From contig JAKSIE010000013.1 in NCBI GenBank assembly GCA_024398995.1, positions 1 to 43,799 of the forward strand: 43,799 nucleotides of DNA, written 5' to 3'. Position numbers and translations under genes: made by a program. Each line of letters starts with the position of its first letter. Position 1 is the stretch's first letter. The stretch is from Fibrobacter sp. Its GTDB lineage: Bacteria; Fibrobacterota; Fibrobacteria; Fibrobacterales; Fibrobacteraceae. The notes under the pieces were generated by a model. The model had not been told where the DNA came from. It did no database searches and was given only the letters and a program-made list of their open reading frames with translations. This document shows, piece by piece, positions 8,372 to 15,946 of the stretch.

Positions 8372-9664
8372 ATGAATATCAAGAAGATTGCTTTTGGCGC
8401 TGCAGCTTTGGCTCTTGTCGCTTGTAACAGTCAGTCTGGTTCCAAGCCGGCATCCATCGGTGCAAATACCACTGAAGATGAAAAGTTCGCTTATATGTTG
8501 GGTGCTCAGTTTGGTGGCCAGAACTTTGGTGTTATTCCTCGTCAGATTGGTGAAGAACTTTATCTCGACGCTGTTGTTCAGGCTATTCGTGATAACGTCA
8601 AGGCAATCAACGACACTAACGCCAAGATTCAGATGACTAATGAACAGCTTCAGGCTATTGGCTCTGAATACACTAAGAACGCCCGTGCTCGTTTGGATGC
8701 TACTCGTCCGGACAGCGCTACCGCCGCTTCCTTTGATAACGACCAGGCAAAGTATGCCGCTTACACTGATTCTGTAAGCAAAGCAATGAAGGTTGAACCG
8801 GCTCCCAAGTCTACCGGTAACGCAGTTGTCATCAATGAAACTTCCTCCAACATTGAAAAGTTCTCTTACCTTATTGGTTTGCAGTTCGGTGGTCAGCTCT
8901 CTGCTATTGGCAACCAGTATGGTACTCCGCTGAGCGAAGAATACTTCATTCTCGGTGTAAAGGAAGCTGTTGCTAAGCTGGGCGATTCCACTTATACCAT
9001 GCAGCTTTCTCAGGATTCCCTGAACGTGATCGGTCAGCGCTTCCAGCAGGCAATGCAGACAAAGCGTGAAGAAGCCGCTAAGAAGTTTGAAGAAGAACAG
9101 AAGAAGCTCGAAGCTGAAGTTGCCGCCATGAAGGGCGATACTCTCGCTAACGGCATGCCCAAACTGATGAACTACAATGTCAAGGTTTCTGGCGTTTCTG
9201 TGAAGGGTGAAAACCTCACCGCATTTGCTGGCAAGCCCCTTTTGATGTTCTATTTCTCTGCAACTTGTGGCCACTGCGCACATGCTGCACCCCAGATTCT
9301 CGAAATCGCAAAGGAACTGGCTAAGGATGGCCTGACTACCGTTGCTATTGCTAGCGGTGGAAACAACAAGACTGGCATTCGCAAGTTCATGGACAATGCT
9401 AAGTGGGATGACACCATCAATGTTCTGTGGGATGAATCCCGTCAGTTCGGTGAACTCTACAGCGATGGCTACGTTCCCAAGGTTTACGCTGTAAATCCGG
9501 ATGGCACCTACAAGCAGTACACTGCTTTCGAAAGGGAAAAGGAAGAACTGAAGGCTGATCTGGCTGGTATCCTGAAGGGTACTCCGGTTGTCTGGAATCC
9601 TGAAGCTCCTAAGGCTGAAGAACCGGCAGAAGCTCCGGCTCCTGCAGCTCCCGCTAAGAAGTAA
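8372..9664 (+). CDS. Lipoprotein with two FKBP_N domains fused to a thioredoxin-like domain
   Basis: A 430-residue predicted lipoprotein (lipobox ALVAC, Cys18). It contains two copies of the helical FKBP_N dimerisation domain of Mip/FkpA proteins. The first (about 33-115) begins EDEKFAYMLGAQFGGQN and the second (about 160-255) begins NIEKFSYLIGLQFGGQL; the second runs into a charged helix of Glu and Lys. Instead of the FKBP prolyl isomerase domain there is a TlpA/thioredoxin-like domain (about 268-405) with a Cys299-Gly-His-Cys302 active site in FSATCGHCAHAAP and the later cis-Pro region GYVPKVYAV. The tail is rich in Pro, Ala and Glu. It is likely an envelope dimeric thiol oxidoreductase or disulfide reductase; the substrate is unknown. 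Terminators on both sides suggest a single-gene unit. Confidence 0.85.
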   Translation: MNIKKIAFGAAALALVACNSQSGSKPASIGANTTEDEKFAYMLGAQFGGQNFGVIPRQIGEELYLDAVVQAIRDNVKAINDTNAKIQMTNEQLQAIGSEYTKNARARLDATRPDSATAASFDNDQAKYAAYTDSVSKAMKVEPAPKSTGNAVVINETSSNIEKFSYLIGLQFGGQLSAIGNQYGTPLSEEYFILGVKEAVAKLGDSTYTMQLSQDSLNVIGQRFQQAMQTKREEAAKKFEEEQKKLEAEVAAMKGDTLANGMPKLMNYNVKVSGVSVKGENLTAFAGKPLLMFYFSATCGHCAHAAPQILEIAKELAKDGLTTVAIASGGNNKTGIRKFMDNAKWDDTINVLWDESRQFGELYSDGYVPKVYAVNPDGTYKQYTAFEREKEELKADLAGILKGTPVVWNPEAPKAEEPAEAPAPAAPAKK

Positions 9665-9675
9665 TTTTTGATTTT

Positions 9676-9715
9676 AGGGCGCGCGTTGAAGGATGACGCG
9701 CCCTATTTGTTTTTT
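9676..9715 (+). terminator. Rho-independent terminator before mnmG
   Basis: Perfect 8-bp GC-rich stem AGGGCGCG (9676-9683) / CGCGCCCT (9697-9704), then ATTTGTTTTTTAG. A candidate upstream start for mnmG at 9693 falls in its loop and is therefore discounted. Confidence 0.87.
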
Positions 9716-9725
9716 AGAGATTAGT

Positions 9726-11660
9726 ATGAGTGCGATTATTGCGGAATTTGACGTAGTCGTAATCGGTGGCGGACATGCTGGTATCGAAGCGACTCACGCG
9801 GCCTGGAAACTTGGCGTAAAGACAGCCATGCTGACCATGGAAATCAATGCTATCGGTCGTATGTCCTGTAACCCTGCCGTGGGCGGTGTTGCCAAGGGAC
9901 AAATTGTTCGCGATATTGATGCCTTGGGTGGCTTGATGGGTCTTTTGACTGACAAGGCCGGCATTCAGTTCCGTATGTTGAACATGAGTAAAGGCCCAGC
10001 CGTATGGGGCCCCCGTGCTCAATGCGACATGAAGTACTACAGCGAAGTTGCCCGCGAAGTTATTACCAGCCTTCCTGGTTTGAATGTAATCGAAGGGGAG
10101 CTTGCCGCTTTTGAACGTATGTTGGATGGTCGTCTGGAATTGACTTTGCTCAATGGCGACCGTTACATTACTAAGTCCATCGTGGTGACTAGCGGAACGT
10201 TCCTTGCCTCCAAGATGTTTACCGGATTGGAAACTAGCATTGGCGGGCGAGTGGGCGAACCCAGCTCCGATATGTTGTCCCAATGCCTGGCTAGGGAAGG
10301 GGTGCAGTTGCGTCGCTTGAAGACGGGTACTCCCAGCCGTTTGGATCCGGATTCCATTGATTTCAATGAATGTGAAGTCCAGCGTGGTGACGACATGCCT
10401 TGGCCCATGAGCGACCGACACCTGGACAATACGGTTCCCGGCTTTGATGCAAATTATTTCTGGGGCGACCAGAAGAATAGTTTTGTTCGCAATGATTGCG
10501 TCTGCTGGATTACCCGTACCAACATCAAGACTCATGATATTCTGCGCAGTGGCTTTAAGGATAGCCCCATGTTCAGTGGTCGAATCCACGGAAAGGGCCC
10601 CCGTTACTGCCCGAGCATCGAAGACAAGATTAACCGTTTCGGCGACCGCGATGGTCACCAACTGTTCCTTGAACCGGAACAGGCGGATATAGGCCGAGTT
10701 TATATTAACGGATTTAGCAGTAGTTTGCCGGCGGATATTCAGCTTCAGGCTATCCATACCATTCCTGGCCTGACTCGAGCAAAAGTATTCCAGATTGGTT
10801 ACGCGGTGGAATACGACTCCGTGGATGCAACCCAGCTGTATCCTACTTTTGAATGCAAGAATGTGCCGGGTCTGTACTTTGCCGGACAGGTCTGCGGTAC
10901 TAGTGGCTACGAAGAAGCTGCAGGCCAGGGCTTGATGGCTGGTATCAATGCAGCCCTTAAGGTAAAGGGCGAGGCACCCTTCATTCTGGGACGTTCTGAA
11001 AGCTATCTGGGCGTAATGGTGGATGACCTGGTGAACGTGCTCCTGGATGAACCCTATCGAATGTTTACCAGCCGTGCAGAATACCGCTTGTTCCTTCGCA
11101 GCGACAATGCTGAGGCCCGTTTAAAGGAAAAGGCACACCGGATTGGAATGATCAGCGACTCCGACTATGCCGACTGGACTCGCCGTAAGCAGCAAATGGA
11201 AGATGTGAAGGCTCGTTTGGCGGCTGAATCCGCCATTCCGGAAGAGGCTAACAAGGTCCTTGAAGCGGGTGGCCAGGCTCTTGCCACGGAACGTACCCGC
11301 TGGATTAACGTGTTGCGCCGTCCGGGTATCGATCCTGAGATGTTCTTCAAGACCGCTTTGCCCGCGGAAAATGTTCCGGAGCTGCAGCTGAATCGTCGCG
11401 ACCAGTGGTTCCTTTATGCCGAAGAAATCTACGCAGGCTTTTTTGACCGTCAGGCACGAGAAATTGATGACCAGAAGAAAATGGAAGCTGTAAAGCTTTC
11501 GCCGGATCTGGATTATATGCAGATTACTGCCATCAGTATCGAAAGCCGTCAGCGTCTGAATGCACAAAAACCCTTGACTTTGGGACAGGCAAGCCGAATT
11601 CCTGGGGTTCGCCCAGCTGATATTACGGTACTAGCCCATTGGTTAGAGAACCGCACATAG
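9726..11660 (+). CDS. mnmG: tRNA uridine-5-carboxymethylaminomethyl modification enzyme, FAD subunit
   Basis: A 644-residue MnmG (GidA). With MnmE it adds carboxymethylaminomethyl to U34 of certain tRNAs, using FAD and methylenetetrahydrofolate. Seen: an N-terminal FAD-binding VVIGGGHAGIEAT, RMSCNPAVGGVAKG, VVTSGTFLASKMFTG, RLKTGTPSRLD, the GGPRYCPSIED-like stretch (here GKGPRYCPSIEDK), PGLYFAGQVCGTSGYEEAAG and EPYRMFTSRAEYRL. Length fits the family (about 620-650). The start at ATG 9726 places the FAD motif about 10 residues in, as usual. mnmE is not in the window. The gene lies between a terminator and a promoter-like site for the next small gene. Confidence 0.97.
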   Translation: MSAIIAEFDVVVIGGGHAGIEATHAAWKLGVKTAMLTMEINAIGRMSCNPAVGGVAKGQIVRDIDALGGLMGLLTDKAGIQFRMLNMSKGPAVWGPRAQCDMKYYSEVAREVITSLPGLNVIEGELAAFERMLDGRLELTLLNGDRYITKSIVVTSGTFLASKMFTGLETSIGGRVGEPSSDMLSQCLAREGVQLRRLKTGTPSRLDPDSIDFNECEVQRGDDMPWPMSDRHLDNTVPGFDANYFWGDQKNSFVRNDCVCWITRTNIKTHDILRSGFKDSPMFSGRIHGKGPRYCPSIEDKINRFGDRDGHQLFLEPEQADIGRVYINGFSSSLPADIQLQAIHTIPGLTRAKVFQIGYAVEYDSVDATQLYPTFECKNVPGLYFAGQVCGTSGYEEAAGQGLMAGINAALKVKGEAPFILGRSESYLGVMVDDLVNVLLDEPYRMFTSRAEYRLFLRSDNAEARLKEKAHRIGMISDSDYADWTRRKQQMEDVKARLAAESAIPEEANKVLEAGGQALATERTRWINVLRRPGIDPEMFFKTALPAENVPELQLNRRDQWFLYAEEIYAGFFDRQAREIDDQKKMEAVKLSPDLDYMQITAISIESRQRLNAQKPLTLGQASRIPGVRPADITVLAHWLENRT

Positions 11661-11680
11661 ACAGTAAGGCTAATTTTTAT

Positions 11681-11688
11681 TATCTTTG
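11681..11688 (+). promoter_or_regulatory. TAnnTTTG-type promoter element upstream of the small basic protein
   Basis: TATCTTTG matches the -7 element known for Bacteroidota promoters and lies 37 bases ahead of the ATG at 11725, between mnmG and that gene. Use of this promoter form here is inference. Confidence 0.4.
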
Positions 11689-11724
11689 CGCTCAAAAATT
11701 CACAATTTTCCAAAGAGGTATATC

Positions 11725-12057
11725 ATGGCAGAAGAAGTTAAAGAAGAAGTAAAGACTGAAGTTAAGGCAGAAGAAGTAAAGACTGAAGTTAAGCCTCAGG
11801 AAGCTAAGTCCGACAAGAAGGCTCCCGCCAAGAAGGGTGGCAAGCGTCCGTTCAACAAGCGCGGCCCGAAGGGTGGCAAGTTTGGTGCTCCCGCTGCTAA
11901 GAAGCCTGCTGTATTCAGTGATTCTCTGGAAGATCGTTTCCCCGCTCTCGCTGCAAAGCTCAAGAAGCACATCGAAGACGGCATCAAGCAGAAGATCAAG
12001 GACGCTCAGAAGGATCCTAACGTAAAGAAGGCTTCTGAAAAGTTCGGTTCTAAGTAA
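11725..12057 (+). CDS. Small highly charged Lys/Glu/Ala-rich protein
   Basis: A 110-residue protein that I do not recognise. It has three zones. Residues 1-27 are an acidic/basic repeat in which EEVKTEVK recurs in tandem. Residues about 28-66 are strongly basic and Gly/Pro-rich (KKGGKRPFNKRGPKGGK), resembling disordered nucleic-acid-binding tails. Residues about 67-110 look helical (SLEDRFPALAAKLKKHIED). There is no signal peptide, so it should be cytoplasmic. A good AAAGAGG ahead of ATG 11725, a promoter-like TATCTTTG upstream and a strong terminator downstream argue for a real, independently transcribed gene, possibly well expressed. An RNA- or DNA-binding role is inference from composition only. 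Confidence 0.7.
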   Translation: MAEEVKEEVKTEVKAEEVKTEVKPQEAKSDKKAPAKKGGKRPFNKRGPKGGKFGAPAAKKPAVFSDSLEDRFPALAAKLKKHIEDGIKQKIKDAQKDPNVKKASEKFGSK

Positions 12058-12081
12058 TAGCCGCTTCTACTGGAATTTTGG

Positions 12082-12114
12082 ACACCTCGGGTAAAACCGG
12101 GGTGTTTTTTTTTG
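12082..12114 (+). terminator. Rho-independent terminator after the small basic protein
   Basis: 9-bp stem ACACCTCGG (12082-12090) / CCGGGGTGT (12097-12105) with one T-G pair, loop GTAAAA, then a run of nine T. Confidence 0.9.
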
Positions 12115-12216
12115 ATTTTTGCCGACGAACATCTCAAAAAAGCCGATGAATTGCTAAACTTGTGTAAGCAATTAGTAAGATTGTTGCTAAAAAAACAAAT
12201 TTCCTTAGGAGGAAAC

Positions 12217-12807
12217 ATGAAAAAGTTCGTATTGTTCCTGATGTGCGCAGCAGCCTTCACATTTGCACAGACTGAAGAGGAAACTGAATATCAGGATGAA
12301 GAAACCACCCAGGTCGAACAGGCTGAAGAAGCAGACGAGGTTGCCCCTTCCGCTGTAAAGCAGGATGCAGAAGAAGTGGACTACTATGCAGTCGATAGCC
12401 TTAAGATCTATAACGACTTGGTTGAAAAGTTTGAACGTCGTGGCAACAAGATTCGTCGTCCGGGTAATCCGCTGATTATCGCTGGTAGCATCGCCCTCGG
12501 TGTTGGTATTGTGATGGAAATTGCTGGTGCTACCGATATGTATTGTGATTCTTATGGTGAGAACTGTGTTGGCGACGGCACAACCCTTTATGCTCTTGGT
12601 TACCTTACTGCCGTGGCTGGTGGTTTGAGCCTTGCAACTGGTATTACCCTGAAGATTGTTGGTGGTACCCAGTTGAAGCGCGCAAGAATGTATCGCAAGA
12701 AGGCTGAAGATTATGCTGCTCGCAAGGATGCTGCATTCCTGCATGTTGTCCCGACAATCGACCCGATCAATGGTCGTGTTGGCACCTTGGCCTTGCTCGA
12801 CTTCTAA
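12217..12807 (+). CDS. Secreted or envelope protein with two hydrophobic Gly-rich segments
   Basis: A 196-residue protein of unknown family. A cleavable-type signal peptide (MKKFVLFLMCAAAFTFAQ) is followed by about 45 acidic residues (many Glu and Gln, few hydrophobics). After a helix-forming stretch come two Gly/Ala-rich hydrophobic segments, NPLIIAGSIALGVGIVMEIA and TLYALGYLTAVAGGLSLATG, separated by a loop with two Cys. A basic segment KRARMYRKKAEDYAARK follows the second. The pattern suggests an envelope protein with a helical hairpin. AGGAGG right before the ATG at 12217 fixes the start; the longer in-frame opening is ignored because it begins beside the previous terminator. The gene is alone, ending at a terminator. 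Confidence 0.75.
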   Translation: MKKFVLFLMCAAAFTFAQTEEETEYQDEETTQVEQAEEADEVAPSAVKQDAEEVDYYAVDSLKIYNDLVEKFERRGNKIRRPGNPLIIAGSIALGVGIVMEIAGATDMYCDSYGENCVGDGTTLYALGYLTAVAGGLSLATGITLKIVGGTQLKRARMYRKKAEDYAARKDAAFLHVVPTIDPINGRVGTLALLDF

Positions 12808-12828
12808 TAGTTGAAAAAAAGCTTAAAG

Positions 12829-12862
12829 AAAAAACGTCGGGGCGAAAGCCTCGGCGTTTTTT
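12829..12862. terminator. Bidirectional terminator between the envelope protein and the GltD-type gene
   Basis: 9-bp stem CGTCGGGGC (12835-12843) / GCCTCGGCG (12848-12856), including G-T pairs, capped by a GAAA tetraloop, with AAAAAA on the left and TTTTTT on the right. Confidence 0.87.
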
Positions 12863-12882
12863 AGTTTTTGCGGTTGTGCGGA

Positions 12883-12913
12883 ACATGAATCGCGCGACAT
12901 GAACCGCGCGATT
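12883..12913. repeat. Tandem 14-bp repeat forming a GC-rich inverted repeat
   Basis: ACATGAATCGCGCG is followed directly by ACATGAACCGCGCG, one base different. The same bases give a perfect 9-bp inverted repeat, AATCGCGCG (12888-12896) and CGCGCGATT (12905-12913). It lies just 3' of the minus-strand GltD-type gene and has no T run of its own. Confidence 0.6.
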
Positions 12914-12922
12914 TGCTACGAA

Positions 12923-14416
12923 TTAAGCCTGGGCTTCTGCGGCGGGTTCGTCGACGATGCCCATAACCTTCTTATGGATGGCGGTTGCGGCCTGACGACC
13001 AGTCTTCATTGCCATCACGACGGTGAGCGGACCGTGCATGGAGTCGCCTGCGGTGTAGACGTTTTCAACGGTGGTTTCGCCAGTTGCAGTGTCCTTGACC
13101 ACGATGGTGCCGTTCTTGTTGGATTCAAGACCCGGGATACCTTCGGCGGCCACAGGGGAGACCTTGCTACCGATGGCGATCACTGCGGTGTCGCAAACGA
13201 TTGTTGCGCCGTCGCCCTTGACACGTACCGGACGGGGACGGCCGTTTTCGTCGAGTTCACCGAGTTCGAACATACCAAGCTTTGCCATGCAAACCTTGCC
13301 GTCTTCGTCGGCGATGAAGGCTTCGGGGGTGTGGAGTTCCATAACCTTGACACCTTCGTCCAGCACTTCCTTGATTTCGGCCTTGCAGGCGGGCATTTCG
13401 TTCATGGTTCTGCGGTAGACGATGCGGACGGATTCTGCACCCAGGCGGAATGCCATACGGGCTGCGTCCATGGCGACGTTACCACCACCGGCGATGATCA
13501 CGTGCTTGCCGGAGTAGATTTCTTCGCCAAGGTTGCCCTTGCGCAGGTATTCTTCAGCGGTGTAGACGCCCTTCAGGTCTTCGCCCGGGATGCCCAGCTT
13601 CATGGGAACAGCGGCGCCGATACCTACGAAGATGGCGTCGAAGCCCTGCTTCCAGAGGTAGTCCACAGTGATGTCCTTGAAGACGCGGATGCCGGTGCGG
13701 CATTCAATGCCCATCTTTTCGATGATGGAAATTTCGTAGTCCAGGATTTCCTTGGGCAGGCGGAATTCGGGAATGCCGTAGCGCAGCACGCCGCCCAGCT
13801 TGGGCTGGCTTTCGAAAATAACGACTTCGTGGCCCTTGGTGCGGAGCTCGATGGCTGCGCTAAGACCTGCAGGACCAGCGCCGATCACGGCAATCTTCTT
13901 GCCGGTTGCGGGAGCGATGGCGGGAACCTTCTTGCCACCCAGGTTCTTGCGTTCGTAGTCTGCTACGAAGCGTTCCATCAAGCCGAGCTGAAGACCTTTC
14001 TTAGGATCCTTCAGGGACTTGCCCATGGCGCAAGAGGACTGGCACTGTCTTTCGTGGGGGCAGACGCGGCTGCAGATGGACGGAATGAGGGAGGTGCCAC
14101 GGATGATGTCAATGGCTCCCTGGAAGTCGCCTGCGGCAACTTTTTCAAGATACTGGGGAATGGGCATGCCAATGGGGCAGGCTGCAGTACAGAAAGGCTT
14201 CTTGCACTTCATGCAGCGGTTTGCTTCAACCTTGGCCTGAGCTTCGGTAAAGCCGAGGCAGGTTTCTGCCATGGTCGTACGGCGTTCAATGGGGTCGAGC
14301 TCTGCGGCTTCCTGGGGTTTGATGGACAACTTGTCCTTCAAAGTGATTGCGGGGAGAGCGGCAAGGCGTTCCTGTTCCTGCTGGGCAGCCTGATTCAGTT
14401 CTTCCATGCTGTGCAT
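12923..14416 (-). CDS. GltD/NfnB-type NADPH-dependent flavoprotein (glutamate synthase small-subunit family)
   Basis: A 497-residue flavoprotein of the family that includes the glutamate synthase beta subunit (GltD), single-subunit GltA and the large subunit of ferredoxin:NADP oxidoreductase NfnAB. The N-terminal domain holds the Cys motifs for two Fe-S clusters (CMKCKKPFCTAACPIGMPI and ICSRVCPHERQCQSSC). An FAD-binding VIGAGPAGLSAA and an NAD(P)-binding IIAGGGNVAMDAARMAFRLG follow, and YTAGDSMHGPLTVVMAM near the end completes the family pattern. No large glutamate synthase subunit and no NfnA partner are adjacent, so the exact reaction cannot be fixed. ATG 14416 is chosen for its AAAGAGGA; further upstream is an 18-bp palindrome that may be an operator. 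Confidence 0.88.
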   Translation of the reverse strand: MHSMEELNQAAQQEQERLAALPAITLKDKLSIKPQEAAELDPIERRTTMAETCLGFTEAQAKVEANRCMKCKKPFCTAACPIGMPIPQYLEKVAAGDFQGAIDIIRGTSLIPSICSRVCPHERQCQSSCAMGKSLKDPKKGLQLGLMERFVADYERKNLGGKKVPAIAPATGKKIAVIGAGPAGLSAAIELRTKGHEVVIFESQPKLGGVLRYGIPEFRLPKEILDYEISIIEKMGIECRTGIRVFKDITVDYLWKQGFDAIFVGIGAAVPMKLGIPGEDLKGVYTAEEYLRKGNLGEEIYSGKHVIIAGGGNVAMDAARMAFRLGAESVRIVYRRTMNEMPACKAEIKEVLDEGVKVMELHTPEAFIADEDGKVCMAKLGMFELGELDENGRPRPVRVKGDGATIVCDTAVIAIGSKVSPVAAEGIPGLESNKNGTIVVKDTATGETTVENVYTAGDSMHGPLTVVMAMKTGRQAATAIHKKVMGIVDEPAAEAQA

Positions 14417-14440
14417 AATTTTCCTCTTTGACTGTGCGAG

Positions 14441-14458
14441 GGACTCCATATGGAGTCC
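14441..14458. promoter_or_regulatory. Perfect 18-bp palindrome upstream of the GltD-type gene (candidate operator)
   Basis: GGACTCCATATGGAGTCC reads the same on both strands. It starts 25 bases upstream of the ATG at 14416, between that start and a promoter-like site, so a dimeric regulator bound here could block transcription. An mRNA hairpin covering no start codon is an alternative. The regulator is unknown. Confidence 0.5.
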
Positions 14459-14475
14459 GGTTATTTTCGGCGGGC

Positions 14476-14481
14476 AATATA
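14476..14481 (-). promoter_or_regulatory. -10-like element for the GltD-type gene
   Basis: Read on the minus strand this is TATATT, with TTGCTA 15 bases further upstream as a weak -35. It would place the transcript start about 10 bases ahead of the palindrome. Inference from sequence form only. Confidence 0.3.
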
Positions 14482-14530
14482 GCAATTTTTTATATTTAGC
14501 AAAAGAATAATGTTATAAAGATGGCCTTGT

Positions 14531-15067
14531 ATGAACGATTTGAATGATAATGAATTTGCTCTAAATGTGGCGGCCCAGATATTGGCTGAAGAAGACCAGC
14601 GATTTATGCGCATGGCTATCCGTGAGGCCGAAAAAGCCTTTGAAGAAAAGGAAATTCCCATTGGTTGCGTTATCGTGAAAGATGGTGTGGTTATTGGCCG
14701 CGGGCATAACCAGATTGAAATGTTGAAAGATGCTACAGCCCATGCCGAGATTCTGGCTATAGGTACTGCCGCCTCCACTCTCAACAACTGGCGACTGGAT
14801 GGCGCTACTTTGTATGTAACGCTGGAGCCTTGCCCCATGTGTGCCGGAGCTATCCTGAACAGCCGTGTCAGCCGTATTGTCTATGGTTCCAAGGATACCC
14901 GGTTCGGCGGCTGCGGAACCACCATCGACGTGATTACGGATAACGCCCTGAAGCGCCCCGTGGCGGTAACCGGTGGAATCTTTGCCGACGAATGCGTAGG
15001 CCTTTTAAAACGCTTTTTCCAGCAGATGCGCCTAGAAAAGGGCGATAGTGGTGCAAAACCCGTTTAA
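14531..15067 (+). CDS. tadA: tRNA-specific adenosine deaminase
   Basis: A 178-residue cytidine/deoxycytidylate deaminase-fold enzyme that converts A34 to inosine in tRNA-Arg. The zinc site is complete: His71-Ala-Glu73 (TAHAEILAIG) and Cys101/Cys104 (LEPCPMCAGAI). The downstream VYGSKDTRFGGCGTTIDV and LLKRFFQQMR stretches are typical of TadA. About 24 residues precede the usual family start, so an inner ATG (Met26 or Met28) could be used. The gene is 51 bases upstream of the lipoprotein that opens the motor operon, with a TATAAT element between them, so the two are probably transcribed separately as well as by read-through. Confidence 0.93.
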   Translation: MNDLNDNEFALNVAAQILAEEDQRFMRMAIREAEKAFEEKEIPIGCVIVKDGVVIGRGHNQIEMLKDATAHAEILAIGTAASTLNNWRLDGATLYVTLEPCPMCAGAILNSRVSRIVYGSKDTRFGGCGTTIDVITDNALKRPVAVTGGIFADECVGLLKRFFQQMRLEKGDSGAKPV

Positions 15068-15105
15068 AAGCCGTTTTGATAGTCTTAAAAGCCGGGTTCT
15101 TTTGC

Positions 15106-15111
15106 TATAAT
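15106..15111 (+). promoter_or_regulatory. Consensus TATAAT -10 element very close to a start codon
   Basis: TATAAT ends 7 bases before the ATG at 15119, and no Shine-Dalgarno sequence lies between. If it is a real -10, the transcript would begin at or within a base or two of the start codon. No good -35 is seen at 17 bases. Confidence 0.4.
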
Positions 15112-15118
15112 TCACGGC

Positions 15119-15946
15119 ATGAATTTCTTTAAATTTTGTGCCAGCTCTGCTGCAATGTTGCTTTTGTGCGCCTGCGAAGGAAATGACTTTGTTCTTGCCT
15201 TTAACACCGAGAACGTTCCTGCCCAGACCTATTCTCTTGAATCTTCCTTGAACGCTATTTTGCCTATGGATTCCGTAAATGGAACTCCCGAGGCAATGAA
15301 TACCCGTCTTTTCGTTCGTGCAACAAACTCTCTGTTGACAGCCTACGACAATGGAACGGCTAAGTTCGAAATGAAGATTGATTCTGTGGACTACAAGTCC
15401 GACAAGCGTTCTGTGGAAGAGTTCCGCAGCATGGAACGTTACATGTCTACCGAACATTTCCAGTTCAAGATGGCTAAGGACGGTGTGGTCAGCGATCCCG
15501 TTATGGAAGACTCCATAATGTTGGGTACCGAGGCTCTGGACTTGGTCCGACTTTTCCTGAAAATTCAACCCATGCTTCCGGGTAAGGCTGTATCCCTGGG
15601 TGAAACCTGGGAACGCTCCGTGGAAATTCCGGGCAATAGCGGTAACACAGTTGTCTATAAGTCCTTCACTTTGCAGGATCAGTATGTTCACGATGGCGCC
15701 CAGATGGCAAAGATCGGTATGAACATCAAGTACAAGGAATCCGGCGACGATTCTTCTGACCTCCGTATGGAAAGCAATGGTTTTATTGTGGGTACCGGCG
15801 TTATTCTGTTCGACATGACCCATGGCGTTATTTCTAGCGCAAACATGGAACTCACTGGCGACCTGAAGGTCAATGACGTTGTTGCCAACAATGTCATTCC
15901 TGATATGCACGTCATCCAGAAGATTAAGTTGAAAGGTGAATTTTAA
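15119..15946 (+). CDS. Lipoprotein of unknown function, first gene of the motor operon
   Basis: A 275-residue predicted lipoprotein (lipobox LLCAC, Cys19). I do not recognise a named family with confidence; the overall pattern of beta-rich repeats, LPGKAVSLGETWERSVEIPG, a central charged part and an ending rich in alternating hydrophobics (SSANMELTGDLKV, HVIQKIKLKGEF) resembles DUF6263-like envelope proteins. Its stop overlaps the next start as TAATG (15944-15948), so the two are translationally coupled. The start ATG has no ribosome site and lies just after a TATAAT, suggesting a leaderless message. Being in the same tight run as the MotA/MotB-like pair, it may belong to that apparatus in the envelope; this is inference. 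Confidence 0.78.
   Translation: MNFFKFCASSAAMLLLCACEGNDFVLAFNTENVPAQTYSLESSLNAILPMDSVNGTPEAMNTRLFVRATNSLLTAYDNGTAKFEMKIDSVDYKSDKRSVEEFRSMERYMSTEHFQFKMAKDGVVSDPVMEDSIMLGTEALDLVRLFLKIQPMLPGKAVSLGETWERSVEIPGNSGNTVVYKSFTLQDQYVHDGAQMAKIGMNIKYKESGDDSSDLRMESNGFIVGTGVILFDMTHGVISSANMELTGDLKVNDVVANNVIPDMHVIQKIKLKGEF

Noticed and set aside
12899..14431. A 510-codon open frame on the plus strand opposite the GltD-type gene
   Set aside because: It is a mirror of the codon bias of the real gene: its translation is rich in His, Gly and Cys with no family motifs, and the minus strand encodes a complete, recognisable flavoprotein.
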